Part shown: positions 35,356-48,200 of the stretch, piece by piece
Position numbering within the stretch: position 1 is the stretch's first letter
How the letters are laid out: each line of letters opens with the position of its first letter
NCBI RefSeq assembly: GCF_000003815.2
Contig: NC_049982.1
Span: forward strand, 12,283,785-12,347,784
Length of the DNA stretch: 64,000 bases
Reading direction: 5' to 3'
From: Branchiostoma floridae
Taxonomy: Eukaryota > Chordata > Leptocardii > Amphioxiformes > Branchiostomatidae
The notes under the pieces: model-generated
Database searches by the model: none
Told to the model about the DNA's origin: nothing
What the model saw: the letters and a program-made list of their open reading frames with translations, nothing else
Program-made: the position numbers and the translations under genes

Positions 35356-36843
35356 TAGGTGGAAACATGAACAGCTGTCAAGTGAAATTTTATGGTCCTT
35401 TATGGCTTTAATACTTATTATGATAGATAAACTTTTCTGGAAAAAGGGAAATGTAATGGTGAAGAACATACATTTACAAGTATGTATATTGCATAAATCA
35501 TCACAATCTACTGAAGAGGAATAAAACAGAGGTTTGACATGTACCAATTTACTTAAAACTTTAGAAGTTAAAGGAAATCATATCTTGTTGCATTGATATC
35601 AAGCAAAGTAGAGAAGCTGTCAAAATGAGTACCAGTATCATGTGGTGAAAAGAAATCGATTTGTTTAAGATAATTTTTTCTATGATATTCTAGTATTCAA
35701 ATTTGCATGAAAACAGGTAATTCATGTACAGTATGTTGTCATGTACTGTGAAAAAGTTTAATTATGATGGTTGGAACAGATGTACATGTGGATTCCCTGG
35801 TATAGGCTCTGAGATTTATTATATTACCAGCAATATGCTCTGTGAGTACTTCTGGAAATTATAGCATGTATATTGTGGTTAATATAGATCTGACAATGTT
35901 GCTTCCAAAGACGTTTTGTTGATTATGAGCCTTGAGGAAGTGTATTACTCAAATGTCCGGTGATAAAATGTGACATTCTTGTTGATAATTATTATGTGGA
36001 ACAAGCTATGGAAGACTCTATTGAAGTTGATTTCTAGGTTTGTAAAACCTTCAAGAGCCTAATAGTATGGTGTTACTGATACACGAATTTGCCAGGTCAG
36101 ATTGCTTGAAAAAGATGGAGCATTTTGTAAACATCTTCAGATGACTATGAATAATAATTAGAATGTCAAATCTTATGATTGCAATTTGGTTAATTTGACC
36201 ATCCAATCATCTAATACTTCTGAAAAGAGAAATTATGGTGTGATATGTATGTACTTGCAATCTTTTGTATTTTATACCTGTGATTTGTGTCAACAGCAAA
36301 ATGGTACAAAATTGGCAAAGATGGATGAAGCACAGAGGTGAATACTTATTTGATCATACAATGCTCATTTTACATGTGCCTTTGTATAAAGAAAGGTTTG
36401 AGGTCCAATTGGGAAATACTTGTAGTGCCAATGATAAATCTGAAAGAATTCCTTGACTGCAACTCCAGGTGTCAAATGTCCTAGCTGTAATCACTGCTGT
36501 GTTGTACTGTATTTGATGGTGACTGTATGTGTATGTTCATTGTGAAAAGGGAAAAACTTAACACAAAAACTCAAGAGAGGATTGAGTGTACCAGCCAACT
36601 TAACTGACAATGTGTTGGTACTGCTTCAGGCTTTGTTGGAACAATGCTGCATTGTTTCAAAATCAAGATCTTACATAGCTGGCAGTATTGGTTTTAAACC
36701 TACACGCAACATTCCTGTATAGGGCGCTGTGAATAGTCTTAGGTGCTTTAAACAAAGATTAGATAATCAGTGGATTATAAGTGCATCGTGCTAACCCTAC
36801 TTATTTTATTGTGTAAATTGTACCTGTAACAGTCCCTTGATTG

Positions 36844-37187
36844 GGCCATGTTGATTTGATTATATGGATAACATCCATGCACGCATCAACTTTCAGCCGC
36901 TTCCAAAGAGAAAAAAAGTTTTGAACCATACAGTATATTGTACAAAGCAGCTGCAAAAGGAGCAAATATATGCCATAGAGTGCACAAAAATATTGGAAAA
37001 AGTATACTATCATAAAATGCCAATGTCAATTCCAAGATCAAGGAACAAGATTGCATTCAGTCATCTTTCCTGACCACTTAGATTTCATAATGTAGGCAGC
37101 ATTTATTTTTGGCCAAACTTTTTTTTTATTCTCATCAGTTTTGGAGTTCCAAGAGGATATCATCCATGTAATAAAATGAACGTGGCC
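36844..37187. mobile_element. MITE, GGCCATGTTGATTTG family (copy 2)
   Basis: It aligns along most of its length with copy 1: GGCCATGTTGATTTGATTAT at the left, GTCAATTCCAAGATCAAGGA in the middle and a decayed right end CATGTAATAAAATGAACGTGGCC. Open frames on either strand are not conserved between the copies, which argues against coding. Confidence 0.72.
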
Positions 37188-38101
37188 TTACAGCAAAATT
37201 GCTCTCCTACTACCGTGTACATCTTATATGCATTTTTGTTTTTGTGCTGACCTCAAATTATTTGTATACACAGTTAAGCCCATCTGAGCTATTTCTCAAC
37301 AGGAATCTGATAATTTTACGGTATTATGGATGAGACTTTTATTCGACTTAAAAGTATTCATTAATGCTGGAAATCTTGTGTCAATTTACCATTCTTGAAG
37401 AATCTGTACAATTTCACAATAAACAAGAAGTCAAACACACCTAATGTGTAGTAAGTGGTTCTACAACACAATGTTTTACATGAATGTTTTAACTTCTTCC
37501 ACAGCATCTAACCCTCAAGTATTTACCCCACTGTGAGTTATTGAAATGGATTCCAGCAAATTTGGACTAGTACATGATAATACAGGAGAACAGCTAAAAT
37601 ATCTCTTTGGAAGACAATACATACTTGTTTTCAATTTCACATAAACTGAATCATGGTGGCTTGGCTACTAATGGCATATTTGTGTATTGATTTTTTTAAA
37701 TTTGAAGTGTGGATATCATTTTTATATAGCTTATCCACCTTCCAACTTGGCCCTGTTGACAGTTATTCTAACCCTTCCCACAGCTATCTCAGCTACTGGG
37801 AGCATGTGCAGGATATGTCAGTGCCAGGGACAAATAGGCTTCCAGAGGATATTGTGCACAAAACTGAAAGATCAAACTGAAACACTGAAATAGTGTTACA
37901 GCAAATCTTTAATCAAGATGTTGAACTGGTGAAATATTCCACAACTAATATACCCGTGAAACATGTCTTGGGGAAAAAAAGGTGTCAAACAGAAACCTGA
38001 ATATATCTTGCATGCCATAAACACATACTTAATTATGTTAAATATATTACTAAGAATGTTGACACAGTAACTGTTAGTTCTGCCTTCATTGCCTCCATGT
38101 T

Positions 38102-41100
38102 TTAGCATCTCTCGAACACCTTGTAGAGGTCTGGCAGGTTGGCGATCTGCAGGACACTTCTGTCTTCTGCAAACATCTTGGGAGGTAGCAAGGAGGCACG
38201 GAAGGCAGGAAACAATGCATGCTCTACTGTCCACTTCCAGGACTTTGAGTCCTCGCTGGTTGATGCCAGGCTAGATCTGATGGCATAGAAGAGCCCACAC
38301 TCTCTTGCAAAGCTCTGGAAGCATTCTTTTTCATTATCCCAGTCAACTTCCGTTGCTAGTCTCAACACAAACATTGGCAGGCCTTCTAATGGTGGGATGT
38401 AGTTGTCCAACAGTAAAGGCAGGGTGCAGAGGTTTCCATCCGAATCAATTTGCAAAGAAAAGTAGTCCAGAAGCATTGGTGCCTTCTGCTGCAGGAAGGT
38501 CACAATGTACTGTGACAGCTCTTCCTTAGACCCATCCTCTTCAGTCCAACCACTCTCTTCACTATCTAAAGCCAGCATGGCCAGCTCACCAATTGGCGCT
38601 GGCTCTGACAGACGGAGCATGCCAAAGTTTCCAAAGTCGAACAGAGCCAACTGGTAGAACAGCTCCTGGCTCAAGCGGCGTGTGCTGACGAGGTAGAGCT
38701 TGGTTTGGTGCTGGACAAGAGCTCGTGTTGGATCCACACAGCCCACAAACTTCAGCTGGGTCACCATCTCCCTCAGGCCTGTGTGCATATTATCTTTGAT
38801 TTCCTGATGAAGAGTCAGGACACTGGTGAGAGTGATGGGACGTCGTTGGGGAGATTTGTTTCCTTCACCTCTGCTTTCATCTTCTGCAAAGACATAGAAT
38901 AGGCAAAGTTTTATTCACGAGAAGCTAGGTAATGCATGCAGCTAAGGACAAGAACCTGTTTAGAAGCAATGTTTTACTACAGGTTTATGAGAAAAATGTA
39001 TAGAAACTAGAAAGGCTGACATTTGCTTGAGAGCATGTACAACATAATTCAGCCATCTCTCTCCAAAAATTATAATTTAAAACAACGGAGATAACGTGTT
39101 TTGAAGATTTGACAGGAGAAACATTTACGAATACAATATAAATATAAATACAATATGTTTCACCATACCTGTGGTATGGCTGAAATATAAATATAACACT
39201 TATAATAATTTATGGGAGATAGCTTCATTCACAGGCTTCAATTGAAAGGACTGCTTTTTTTCAAAATTTATCATATGCTTGAAAGTGTGAAGTGTGAAGA
39301 CTATCCGACTGCTGATCCCAGCAGCAGTATAATAAAAAATGGATACGAAAGTAAAACAATTTTTTGTTGGCAGTGGTGTGGCAGTGGTGCTGCAGTGGTG
39401 CGGCAGATTTGACAGGAGAAAGAAGAAGAAAGAAGAAACATTACGAATACAATATACACTCGTTCTCATTGTAATGTAAAAAATGGCATACCACCAATTA
39501 TTGCTTCCTCAGATTCCTCCTCTATTCTTTCCTCTCGTGGTCTCTTCTTCTGCTTTTTATGCTCTTCTGTTGCCATGGGAACATCAGTAGCATCAGCATC
39601 CGTCGTCGTGGATGTGGATGGTATGGCTGAATCAACTTCTGCAACTGATGTTTTTGCAGAAACACTGGGAGAAGAGATGATAGGATCTTCTGGTTTCTTC
39701 AGGAATGCTTCAAGTTTCTGGTCCCTGTGGTCTGTTCGGACCAGCTGATGGGCATAAGTCTTGGAAGATGTGCCTGAAGAGGTTCCACTGCTGGTAACCT
39801 CTGACACAGGTACTATAGCTCCAGGCAGTAGAGCCTGCAGAAAGCAGAACATTCGTCATCACTAAAGCTAAAAGATGCACAAATAGCAATCAACTTGGTC
39901 ATCTAATCACTAGGTCTGGTATAGGTAAAAATCTCACATATAATCTTAATTTCCATACTAATCAAAACCCATGCAAGTGGTGTTATAGCAACAAAAGCAT
40001 TCTACCATGATTACATGTATCTGCACTTCAATATGGTTCAGAACTCTAGCATATAGTGTTATTCATTATCACTACTTCAATCTTTGAGCTTTATAAAACT
40101 CAATAGTGGTTACTTGAGCAGGTAGGATGATCTAAATTCAATATTGTGAAACGTATGAGCTATAATAATTCAATTATATGTAAATAACTGTAAATATGGA
40201 CCCCCAAATGGCGATAACAATGTTATGTGAATAGGTTCTATTGAACACCAACATATACTGACCTGAGTAAAGAATGTGCGGGATGAGTTACATCCCAGCA
40301 AACTGGTCTCCACTTGCTTCTGTATTGCCTCAATAATGACATCCTCATGGAGGAAGTGCACCTCATGTTTGGTGGGGTGGACGTTCACGTCAACATGGGA
40401 TGGCATGATCTCCACACTCATGTAAACGAACGGATGCATGTTTTTTGGAAGGTAGGCAGAGTAGACGGCCTCCAGTGCTTTCCGCAGGGCAGTGGAGTCC
40501 ACCAGGCGATGGTTGATAAAGAGAAGGAAGATGAATTTCTTGGTGGAATAGTTTGCATTGGAGATGTAGCCTTTCATTGAAAAAGCCAGCCTGCTGTCGT
40601 CACACTTGACCTCGATGAGCTCCCTGGCGACTGCGGGGCCGTACACCGTGCGGATGTTATCTATGGTGGAGGAGGTAGGGGAGGTACGCAGTTCTGCCAT
40701 GCTTTCTCCCTGCTTCTTCAGTGTGAATCCCACACCAGCGTTATGGATGGCATATCGGCTCATGACCTCAGCGACCTTTGCATGCTCCTCTCCCGGGCTC
40801 CTCATGGCCTTGCGTCGTGATGGAACATTATAGAACAAGTCCTCCACTGTAATCTGTGTGCCTTGGTTCCCAGCACATGGTTTTGGTGTTGCCAGTGGTT
40901 TACCATCTGAGTAACTAGCCTTGTAGGCACATTTAGAATCTGCTGTTCTTGTTACGATGGTAACATGGGCCACGTGGCTGATGCTGGCTAGTGCTTCTCC
41001 TCTGAAACCGTAGGTGGCGATGGATGTCAAGTCTTCGAACTTCTGCAGCTTACTGGTGGTGAAGCGCTCGCACACGATGCCCATGTCGTCACGCCTGATG

Positions 41101-41457
41101 CCCGTTCCATTGTCCTGGATCTGTAACAGCTTCAGACCCCCTGACTTCACAACAACCTGTAGGAGCATTCAATAGAACAGTGTCTTACCTTGACAGGGCA
41201 CATAGAAATACATGTACCAAGGTCCTTACAAAACGTCCTTGGAATACAAAGTTAACTTCCTATTTAATAAATTGTTTCTCATGTTAATATCTACAACAAT
41301 GACACAAACTCCATTTCCTTACCTGAATGGAAGATGATTTAGCATCCAAACAGTTCTCAAGCATCTCCTTCACAGCATTGGCTGGTCTGACAATGACTTC
41401 TCCTGCCGCTATACGGTTCACAACAGTCTCCTCCAATCGGCGAATTGTTCCAGCCAT
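38102..41457 (-). CDS. MLH1: MLH1, MutL-type DNA mismatch repair ATPase (4 coding exons)
   Basis: MLH1 pairs with PMS-type partners to form MutL heterodimers that act after MutS in nuclear mismatch repair and in meiotic crossing-over. Minus-strand exons: 41457-41323 (45 codons), 41156-40263 (298 codons), 39834-39492 and 38883-38102. Splice phases agree (0, 0, 1), total 717 residues against 756 in human. The GHKL ATPase motifs are intact: Glu31 and Asn35 in [15 protein letters not shown] at 60-65, the GFRGEAL lid near 95-101 and [12 protein letters not shown] near 140. The S5 fold ends in [14 protein letters not shown] Ser/Thr-rich acidic linker (about 345-460) with a basic KKQKKRPR cluster follows, then the dimerisation domain with [16 protein letters not shown] and the invariant C-terminal FERC. 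A good acceptor at 41,485 suggests an intron in the 5' UTR. Confidence 0.98.
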
Positions 41458-42253
41458 GGCATAGGTTGTTTAAATTGAATTTCCTGTGAAAACACATAAG
41501 GTTCCTAAACTTGATACTAGTAACCACATATCATATTGTAACATTTAACTAATACTAATACTAAAGCTTTAACTTCTTCGAACGTTCTTCCAACAAAGTA
41601 CCAGTAAACTGTACCTTTCAATCCGTTAATCAACCTCCTAAAGTCGCCATATACCTTATATAATGTACTAGATTACAGAGAAGGAAGGAGGTTTTAGTTA
41701 CTTGATAGAAGAAACTAAAAATGATGTTGCCCCCCTCCCCCAAAGCTCGCTGCACTTTCTTGGAGNNNNNNNNNNNNNNNNNNNNNNNNNNNNNNNNNNN
41801 NNNNNNNNNNNNNNNNNNNNNNNNNNNNNNNNNNNNNNNNNNNNNNNNNNNNNNNNNNNNNNNNNNNNNNNNNNNNNNNNNNNNNNNNNNNNNNNNNNNN
41901 NNNNNNNNNNNNNNNNNNNNNNNNNNNNNNNNNNNNNNNNNNNNNNNNNNNNNNNNNNNNNNNNNNNNNNNNNNNNNNNNNNNNNNNNNNNNNNNNNNNN
42001 NNNNNNNNNNNNNNNNNNNNNCACAGGTAGCCGTGACGTTTACACGCTCGGGCTGATTTTTCCGTCTGCGGGCGGGAAGCTCCGTTGCTTAATCGCGCTT
42101 TCTTGCCTCCAGATCATGTCGATCTGCTCTTTTCGTAGAATCTAAGCCGAGGAAAGAAGGAGAGTGACCCGTCCTGTCCACAGAGCACTGTGGTTTTACG
42201 TCTGGGAATCGGGAGCGCCCGTGATCGGCGCCCAAGTTGGGGAGTTGTTCGCC
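41458..42253. promoter_or_regulatory. Shared MLH1/INPP5A promoter interval
   Basis: The start codons of MLH1 (minus) and INPP5A (plus) are 796 bp apart and face away from each other, so this interval must contain both promoters. The right part (42,022-42,253) is GC-rich. The gap at 41,766-42,021 probably covers the core. Non-coding 5' exons of MLH1 may lie here as well, because TGTGTTTTCACAG at about 41,485 on the minus strand looks like an acceptor. Confidence 0.7.
41766..42021. other. Assembly gap (256 N)
   Basis: Unsequenced run in the MLH1/INPP5A promoter interval. Open frames that span it have no meaning. Confidence 0.98.
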
Positions 42254-45200
42254 ATGGGGGATGCCGAGCGGAACATGGGGCCTGGGATGTTACTCGTGTC
42301 TGCTAATGTGGGCTCCATATTTGAAGATGTGAGTATCTGCCGTAACCGTCTGTCCGTTCTGTTATTGTAGATTTAATCCAGTCCCTTCTGGATCAAATAG
42401 GAGGGTGCAAAGTGATCACGATCGCCCGCAGTTGCTGTTTTGGCCCGGTCATTTGTTTTGTTGACGTTTTCACACGCCATGTGAACAAGCGAACTGTTTA
42501 TATCCGGTCAGGTTTACGTTTCTTACAATGCTCTATTTTAGACACATCTAAAGACCTCCCATATTTTCCCTTTCAGCCGGATAACATGCTACCGGTGTGG
42601 TTGACGGAATTCCTTTCGGTGAGTACCGCTCTTTTCTCGAACGGAAATTACCTCCCGTGTTTAAACAACCCCTTCCAATTCCACACACCTCGTTTGTGGA
42701 CAGTGTGTACATATGGAACAAAAGTTTTGTTTTGTTATATAGATACTAGGGCGAGTCCGACCTTTCCTACAATGCAACCATTCCCCGTAAAAACGTAGCC
42801 CACTTCATTTTAAAGGCTACCCATTCCATCTAGTAAGCTATCCTGTGGCTGCAGGCAGGGTAAGGTAAAACAGACTTGTTGGTGTTACCTAGTGGGCGTG
42901 CCTGGGGTGCACAAATAAGTAGGTGGAGTCTTGTTGCTAGGCACCTGGTCAATTTCTCAAGTAGTTGAGCAGATAGTTTCAGTCATTTGGTAAACATATT
43001 AAAGGTGCAAAATGTCCACTGGTGGATTGTAAGATGTGAGATTCTGTTCCTTACTTTTTTTGCACACTCAGTCATTCAGTTCAATTCTGTTTAGTTCATC
43101 CTCATATGAAACATCCTCAGTCATTAATCATGTGAAATGACAGTCACCAGAGTAGAGGATTACATTATATATTTATATATATATATTAAGTTACATCCCT
43201 AACATGAGAGATGTCACAGTGGTCACTTTGTTTTTGTGAGACTGAAATCAGAGTACAGGGAAGAGAGAGATTTCCTAGACCGTGACACAGAGTCACTGTT
43301 TAAACTTAGTACATTTGATTTTAACTTTTGCTGTGAATCTTAAAACACAAACTCTTATAGGAAGGAAAGTACTGACAGTACAATGTATGTCTTAAATGAT
43401 TGATACACATGTTTTCATCTAGCAACAAAAACAGCAGACTAATAATTAAAGGCATCCTCATATTGCGGGTTATATGATAAAAATTGTCAATAAGTTTTAT
43501 TGATATTGGGAGTGCATGTATAATTAAAAGGTCAGAGTCAGATAACAGGAAACAAAACATAAAGTTGGTATCACATTTCATTCCTGATCTTATTGCTATG
43601 ATGTATATTTCATGAGTTCCTTCATCATCCAACAGGTGTGGATGTTAGTATTTGTATCAGGCATATCTATCTAACAATCTCCTTTTCATTCCTATTGTAT
43701 TTATGCTGAAGTGATAGTTTGTAGGTTCCTGAAGAAATTACAAACGTGTGAAAGTTGGTGTCAAAATACATACCTCATTTCACTTTTAAATGTCAGCACT
43801 TCATCCAAGTTTAGATAAATTTTCTTACACAAGGGCTTCTGTCAAAGCTTGTGAGATTTCCTCCTGAAAAGAATATTCTTCACTTGCTTAATCAAATAAG
43901 AAAATTGTGGAACTAGGAAGAGGTGCTCCTGGCTTTTCTACCAGATCAAAATGGAAAAAGAGATATCAGATAGTGAGTGTTGTTTGTTTGCTTGTTTGTG
44001 TTGCATACCCGGTAAACTGCCTTAAGGCGTAATACACCAGGTTTGTACTGAACAGTACAAGTTGCATATCCAGACAGATTTATTTGATTCACTCACACCG
44101 GAAAGGACCCCTACTCTTTTCAATAAGTGCGATGGGTACTTAAACGTGCTCAATGTGTGGCTCTTCTCAAACACGGGACCTCCAAAGTCTCATTTAATGT
44201 CCCATCCAAGGGATGGCCCTAACCAAACTAGGTATTCATTTTCACATGAGTTAAGTGAGGAAATTTGTGTAAAGTGCCTTTCCCAAGGGCACAAGGTCGT
44301 TGACACATCAACGAATTCGAACCCAGAATCAACACCCTGACGATTGCACCACACGACCCCACACAACAATATTGCCAACTTTACTTGAGGAATTAAAAAA
44401 AACAGATGAGCAAAGATTTTTGACATGTTAGGCTTGATGGCTTTTCTACCAGATCAATATTGAAATCAAAATTAACTGCAGATAGTGAGTGTTGGAACAA
44501 TATTGCCAACTTTACTTCAGGAATTCAAAATGAATGAGTACAGATGAATACAGATGAGCAAAGATTCTTTAACGGGTCAGTTTTGATTTGTTATTTTCCT
44601 TACATTACCATGGCATAATACCATTATAAGCGTTCCTAGTTGATTTTCTACAATGGCAGGTAGGGACGTCAGGTATGCTCTGCTATATTCATGTGCACTC
44701 ATGAGCGATACTTCAAAACAGAGAGGCTCTCCAAACTCTATTTGAGTTTAGCCCCTTACTCATTTTTACAGTTATCTTTCACTCACAGAGAGTGTAGAGA
44801 TTAAGAGGGACCTTTCATTTTCCACTGGAAGCTTTTATAGCTCTGTATAGTGGACATCCCTCATCCCTCCAGAAATACTGACTGCAGCGGCACAAAGGCC
44901 CTGCTCATACCAGGATTCACAAATAACACAGACGGGAGATTGATCCCAATGGTTCAAGTCTGACTTTGACTAAGGAGGGGTGGGTCTCTACCTCAGGAGG
45001 TAAATTCAGAAGATTAGATCGGGATAAATCACATGCCTGGGTAAATCCTGATTCACGAATCCTAGTATGAGCAGGGTCAAGTCGAAGACAAGTCTGCTGG
45101 TAAATATCTATATCAGTGTCTAACTTGCCTCTATGTGTATTTTTGTATTGTATATGGATATGTTTGTGGTCACGATATCAGCCTGCTGCCTAGTGTCCAC

Positions 45201-48200
45201 ATTGTATTGTACTTGTCGCAACCTGAATAAAGTTAAAGTTAACTTGCCTCAACCTGGTCAGTTGAGGGACTTGGTAGGTGGGTGGACGGTTCTTCTGTGG
45301 ATAAGAAAGGGGCCACTAACTTATTGTACCCAGGCTACATCATACCTTTTATATAATTTTCTTCTTATATTGCTGCTAGTAGTACATGAAGTTTCTTAAT
45401 CTTATCAGTATATTCAGATCCTTTCCAGAAGGTAGTCTGCTTATCTTTGATAATTAAAAAATATCAGTTGCCATCTGTTTTTTAAAGTTTATTTCGTGAT
45501 CTGGGTTGTTTTGACCACAGCAACACTCTGCTGTGTAATAGGCTTGGGGGTATTTTGATCCCACCTGGTGAATTGTAATTGCTTGTTTTATGTCAACTTT
45601 CAGACAATGTATCACCCTTTAGGCAGTGAATACATTGACCCAACAAGTGTATGATATATGCAGATCATTATCAGGTCTTGGTGTGATGCAAATATCCCAT
45701 AACTAAATATGATTGTATATCATGCAACCATCTACTTGCAGTTTGTGTGTACCTATCTTTGCAGAATTGAAAGAACTTGTAAAGTTCTGTGAATTTGTGG
45801 GGGAAGAATAAGTTATGAACTTCTGGCTTTGAAGTAAATAGATTTGTCACACCTTTTCTCTAAGTTAGCACCCTTTCCTCTGACAGGAAAGTTACTGGAC
45901 AACTGTTGCTTTGTTGTGGTTGTGTTAACAGGCAGTCGTGCCAACAGGAGCTTTCATGTTCCGTGAGTCTGAATATTTTATAGTGCTGAAAAATTTATGA
46001 CTACAATATTCCAAATTATGGCCATCAAGGCATGCGAACAGTCCTTGGTTACTCATGCATTGTTGAGTTACTTTTAATAGCTTTATTTGAGTGGAAGAGA
46101 AATAGTTACTGGAACATTGCCTATCATAATAAGTGTTTGAAATGGGGGTGTATGTTCAATATACACCTGTCAAGTGCTTTTTCATTGTGTTCTTTGAAGA
46201 TAGTTAGAAGAATGAACACCTCTCTATGCGTCTGTGTCTGATAAAAAAATACAGTGTTACTGATTTTCCATACATAGTTACTGTTGTTGCGTACTTTTCA
46301 TAGTCCAAGTTCCAGTGGGATTGATCATAAATTAGTATCTTTGGTACCCAGAGAATAGAAACGATTAAAAGTGCACATCACTGAAAAGTTATGTTAGTAA
46401 AAATTTTGTATTTGTGTGGTATCTTTTATCTGGATATCATAAAACTAATATATCATTTCAGTAGTTTCATTTGATACCTAAAGATATAGAGTCCTTAGAT
46501 ACTGTAACAGTACCTTGCATACATGAAAGGAAGATAGCACTGACAGAACACATGTAATCTATAGTACTGTACCTGTTTCCACCCTGTCGGAATGAACGTT
46601 GTGTCATTTACTCATTATGTGTACTGTAAAGTAAGTGAGGTGAGACCACCTGTTGACCTCTGTTATATTCTATGGACAAATGACACCTTCTTAAAGGCTT
46701 TTGTCCTCAATTTTGTGTATTCAAAGAACAGAGCTCCAGGGGGCCAGGTGAAACATTATTATCTCTCAGGTGCTGTATTCCCAGAAATGCTGTTTGTTGC
46801 CTGATCCTGTTGATGTGTTGTATTTCTAAATGGTACAGCTAAACCAAGATAAGATAAGATACATGTACGTGGGTTCACGAGGGCCATGCTTTATATATTA
46901 CATGAGTGCTTTTGAGACTAACAAAGTCTTGAATTATGTAAAATGTTATTTTATGTTGTTGATCACACTCTTGGGGAAAGAAAGAATATAAATATAGATG
47001 GATCATCTCACAAAGGAATGGATCATCAGTATTTTGTTTCGATGACAAAGTGTCATAACTGTTGTCATTCAATATACAAATTTTACTGTATTTGTATGAT
47101 GCTAAGAATGCTGAAATGTTTTTCAGAAATGTAACATCATTTGCTAAAATGTCACGTGTGCAGGCCCTGCAGCACATGTATAGCATCTTGTCCTGTGTAA
47201 GTCTTCTTGTGACAGTACAAATCTGGTACTTGGTTTTCATTTTTGCCCCTTGACTTGAATATGTGTACATAAAGTCAAGAGAATGTAATTGATACTGGTA
47301 AAAGAAGATGAAAGCATTCCACATGTTCTTTGAGATGTTAATTTCATTAATAATTCTTACTGAATGGGCCGGTTCACATAACTGAAAATACTAAAATTTC
47401 TGGTTGTACGACAATGACATGTTTCACCCCCTCAGGTTGTCAAATGAATGCCCGTATCTTAAAAAGTATGTAAAAGCCCTGTCTTCGACTTTTTCCTATA
47501 AATCAAAATTTATCATCAGACAAGATTTTGGTGTAAGAGGTTTTAGTTGTTAACATGTTGCACTGTCCACTGCAATGCTGATACTGTAAACGAGATATAT
47601 CTTCTTGATACCACAAAAATGTGAACCCTTGATCTGATAGCTGCCACCCATGAGCAGCTCCGGGATCATGGAAAATTATATTCATATGACATATGCAGTC
47701 TAGGAATACAGCTCTACAGTTGATCTGCATTATATTTGAAATCCAGATTGTGTGTGGATAAACTAGACAGTTGATTTCTAGAGACAAAAGGAGAACAGCA
47801 TGTATACTGTAATATGTAAGCCATGTAGAGAAGACACGTATAACGTTGGTTCACCTTTATCCGAGGGTAACCTAGTATATTCATTGTTTGTAAGAGAAAA
47901 CATATGTAGGGATGTTAACTCAACGGACGGTGGTTTCAAATCTGAACATTTTGAAAATGTTGCAAATTTGAAACCACAGTCCGCAGACTTAATACTCTTG
48001 AATACTCTTAAAAGACAACGGATAAAGGTCACCCCACGGATAAAGGTGAAGTAGCGTCACATTTTGTATTTGCTTTGACTTCCATTTATTTGTACATTCT
48101 GATTGGTTTATTCTTAGTCCATAACTTTAAGCTGTGAAAGTTAAACAAACACAACTCAAGTGGTTGTGTCTCAAACCATTGTCACGATTCCATCAGAGTA

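Larger units (their letters stand above)
34850..38101. other. GPAT 3' end and intergenic space between convergent genes
   Basis: AATAAA at 34,868-34,873 and again at 34,897-34,902 give close poly(A) signals for the GPAT transcript. On the other strand an ATTAAA (37,908-37,913 on the plus strand as TTTAAT) lies about 190 nt past the MLH1 stop. The 3 kb between holds two copies of a foldback family (34,960-35,355 and 36,844-37,187) and otherwise AT-rich sequence in which no coding exon was seen. Confidence 0.65.

Noticed and set aside
41698-42145. Open frames across 41,766-42,021
   Set aside because: They are also produced by an N gap, in the MLH1/INPP5A promoter interval.
46875-47324. 149-codon open frame on the minus strand inside INPP5A intron 2
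   Set aside because: No recognisable domain, no splice context, AT-rich chance composition, and overlapping frames of similar size on the other strand.
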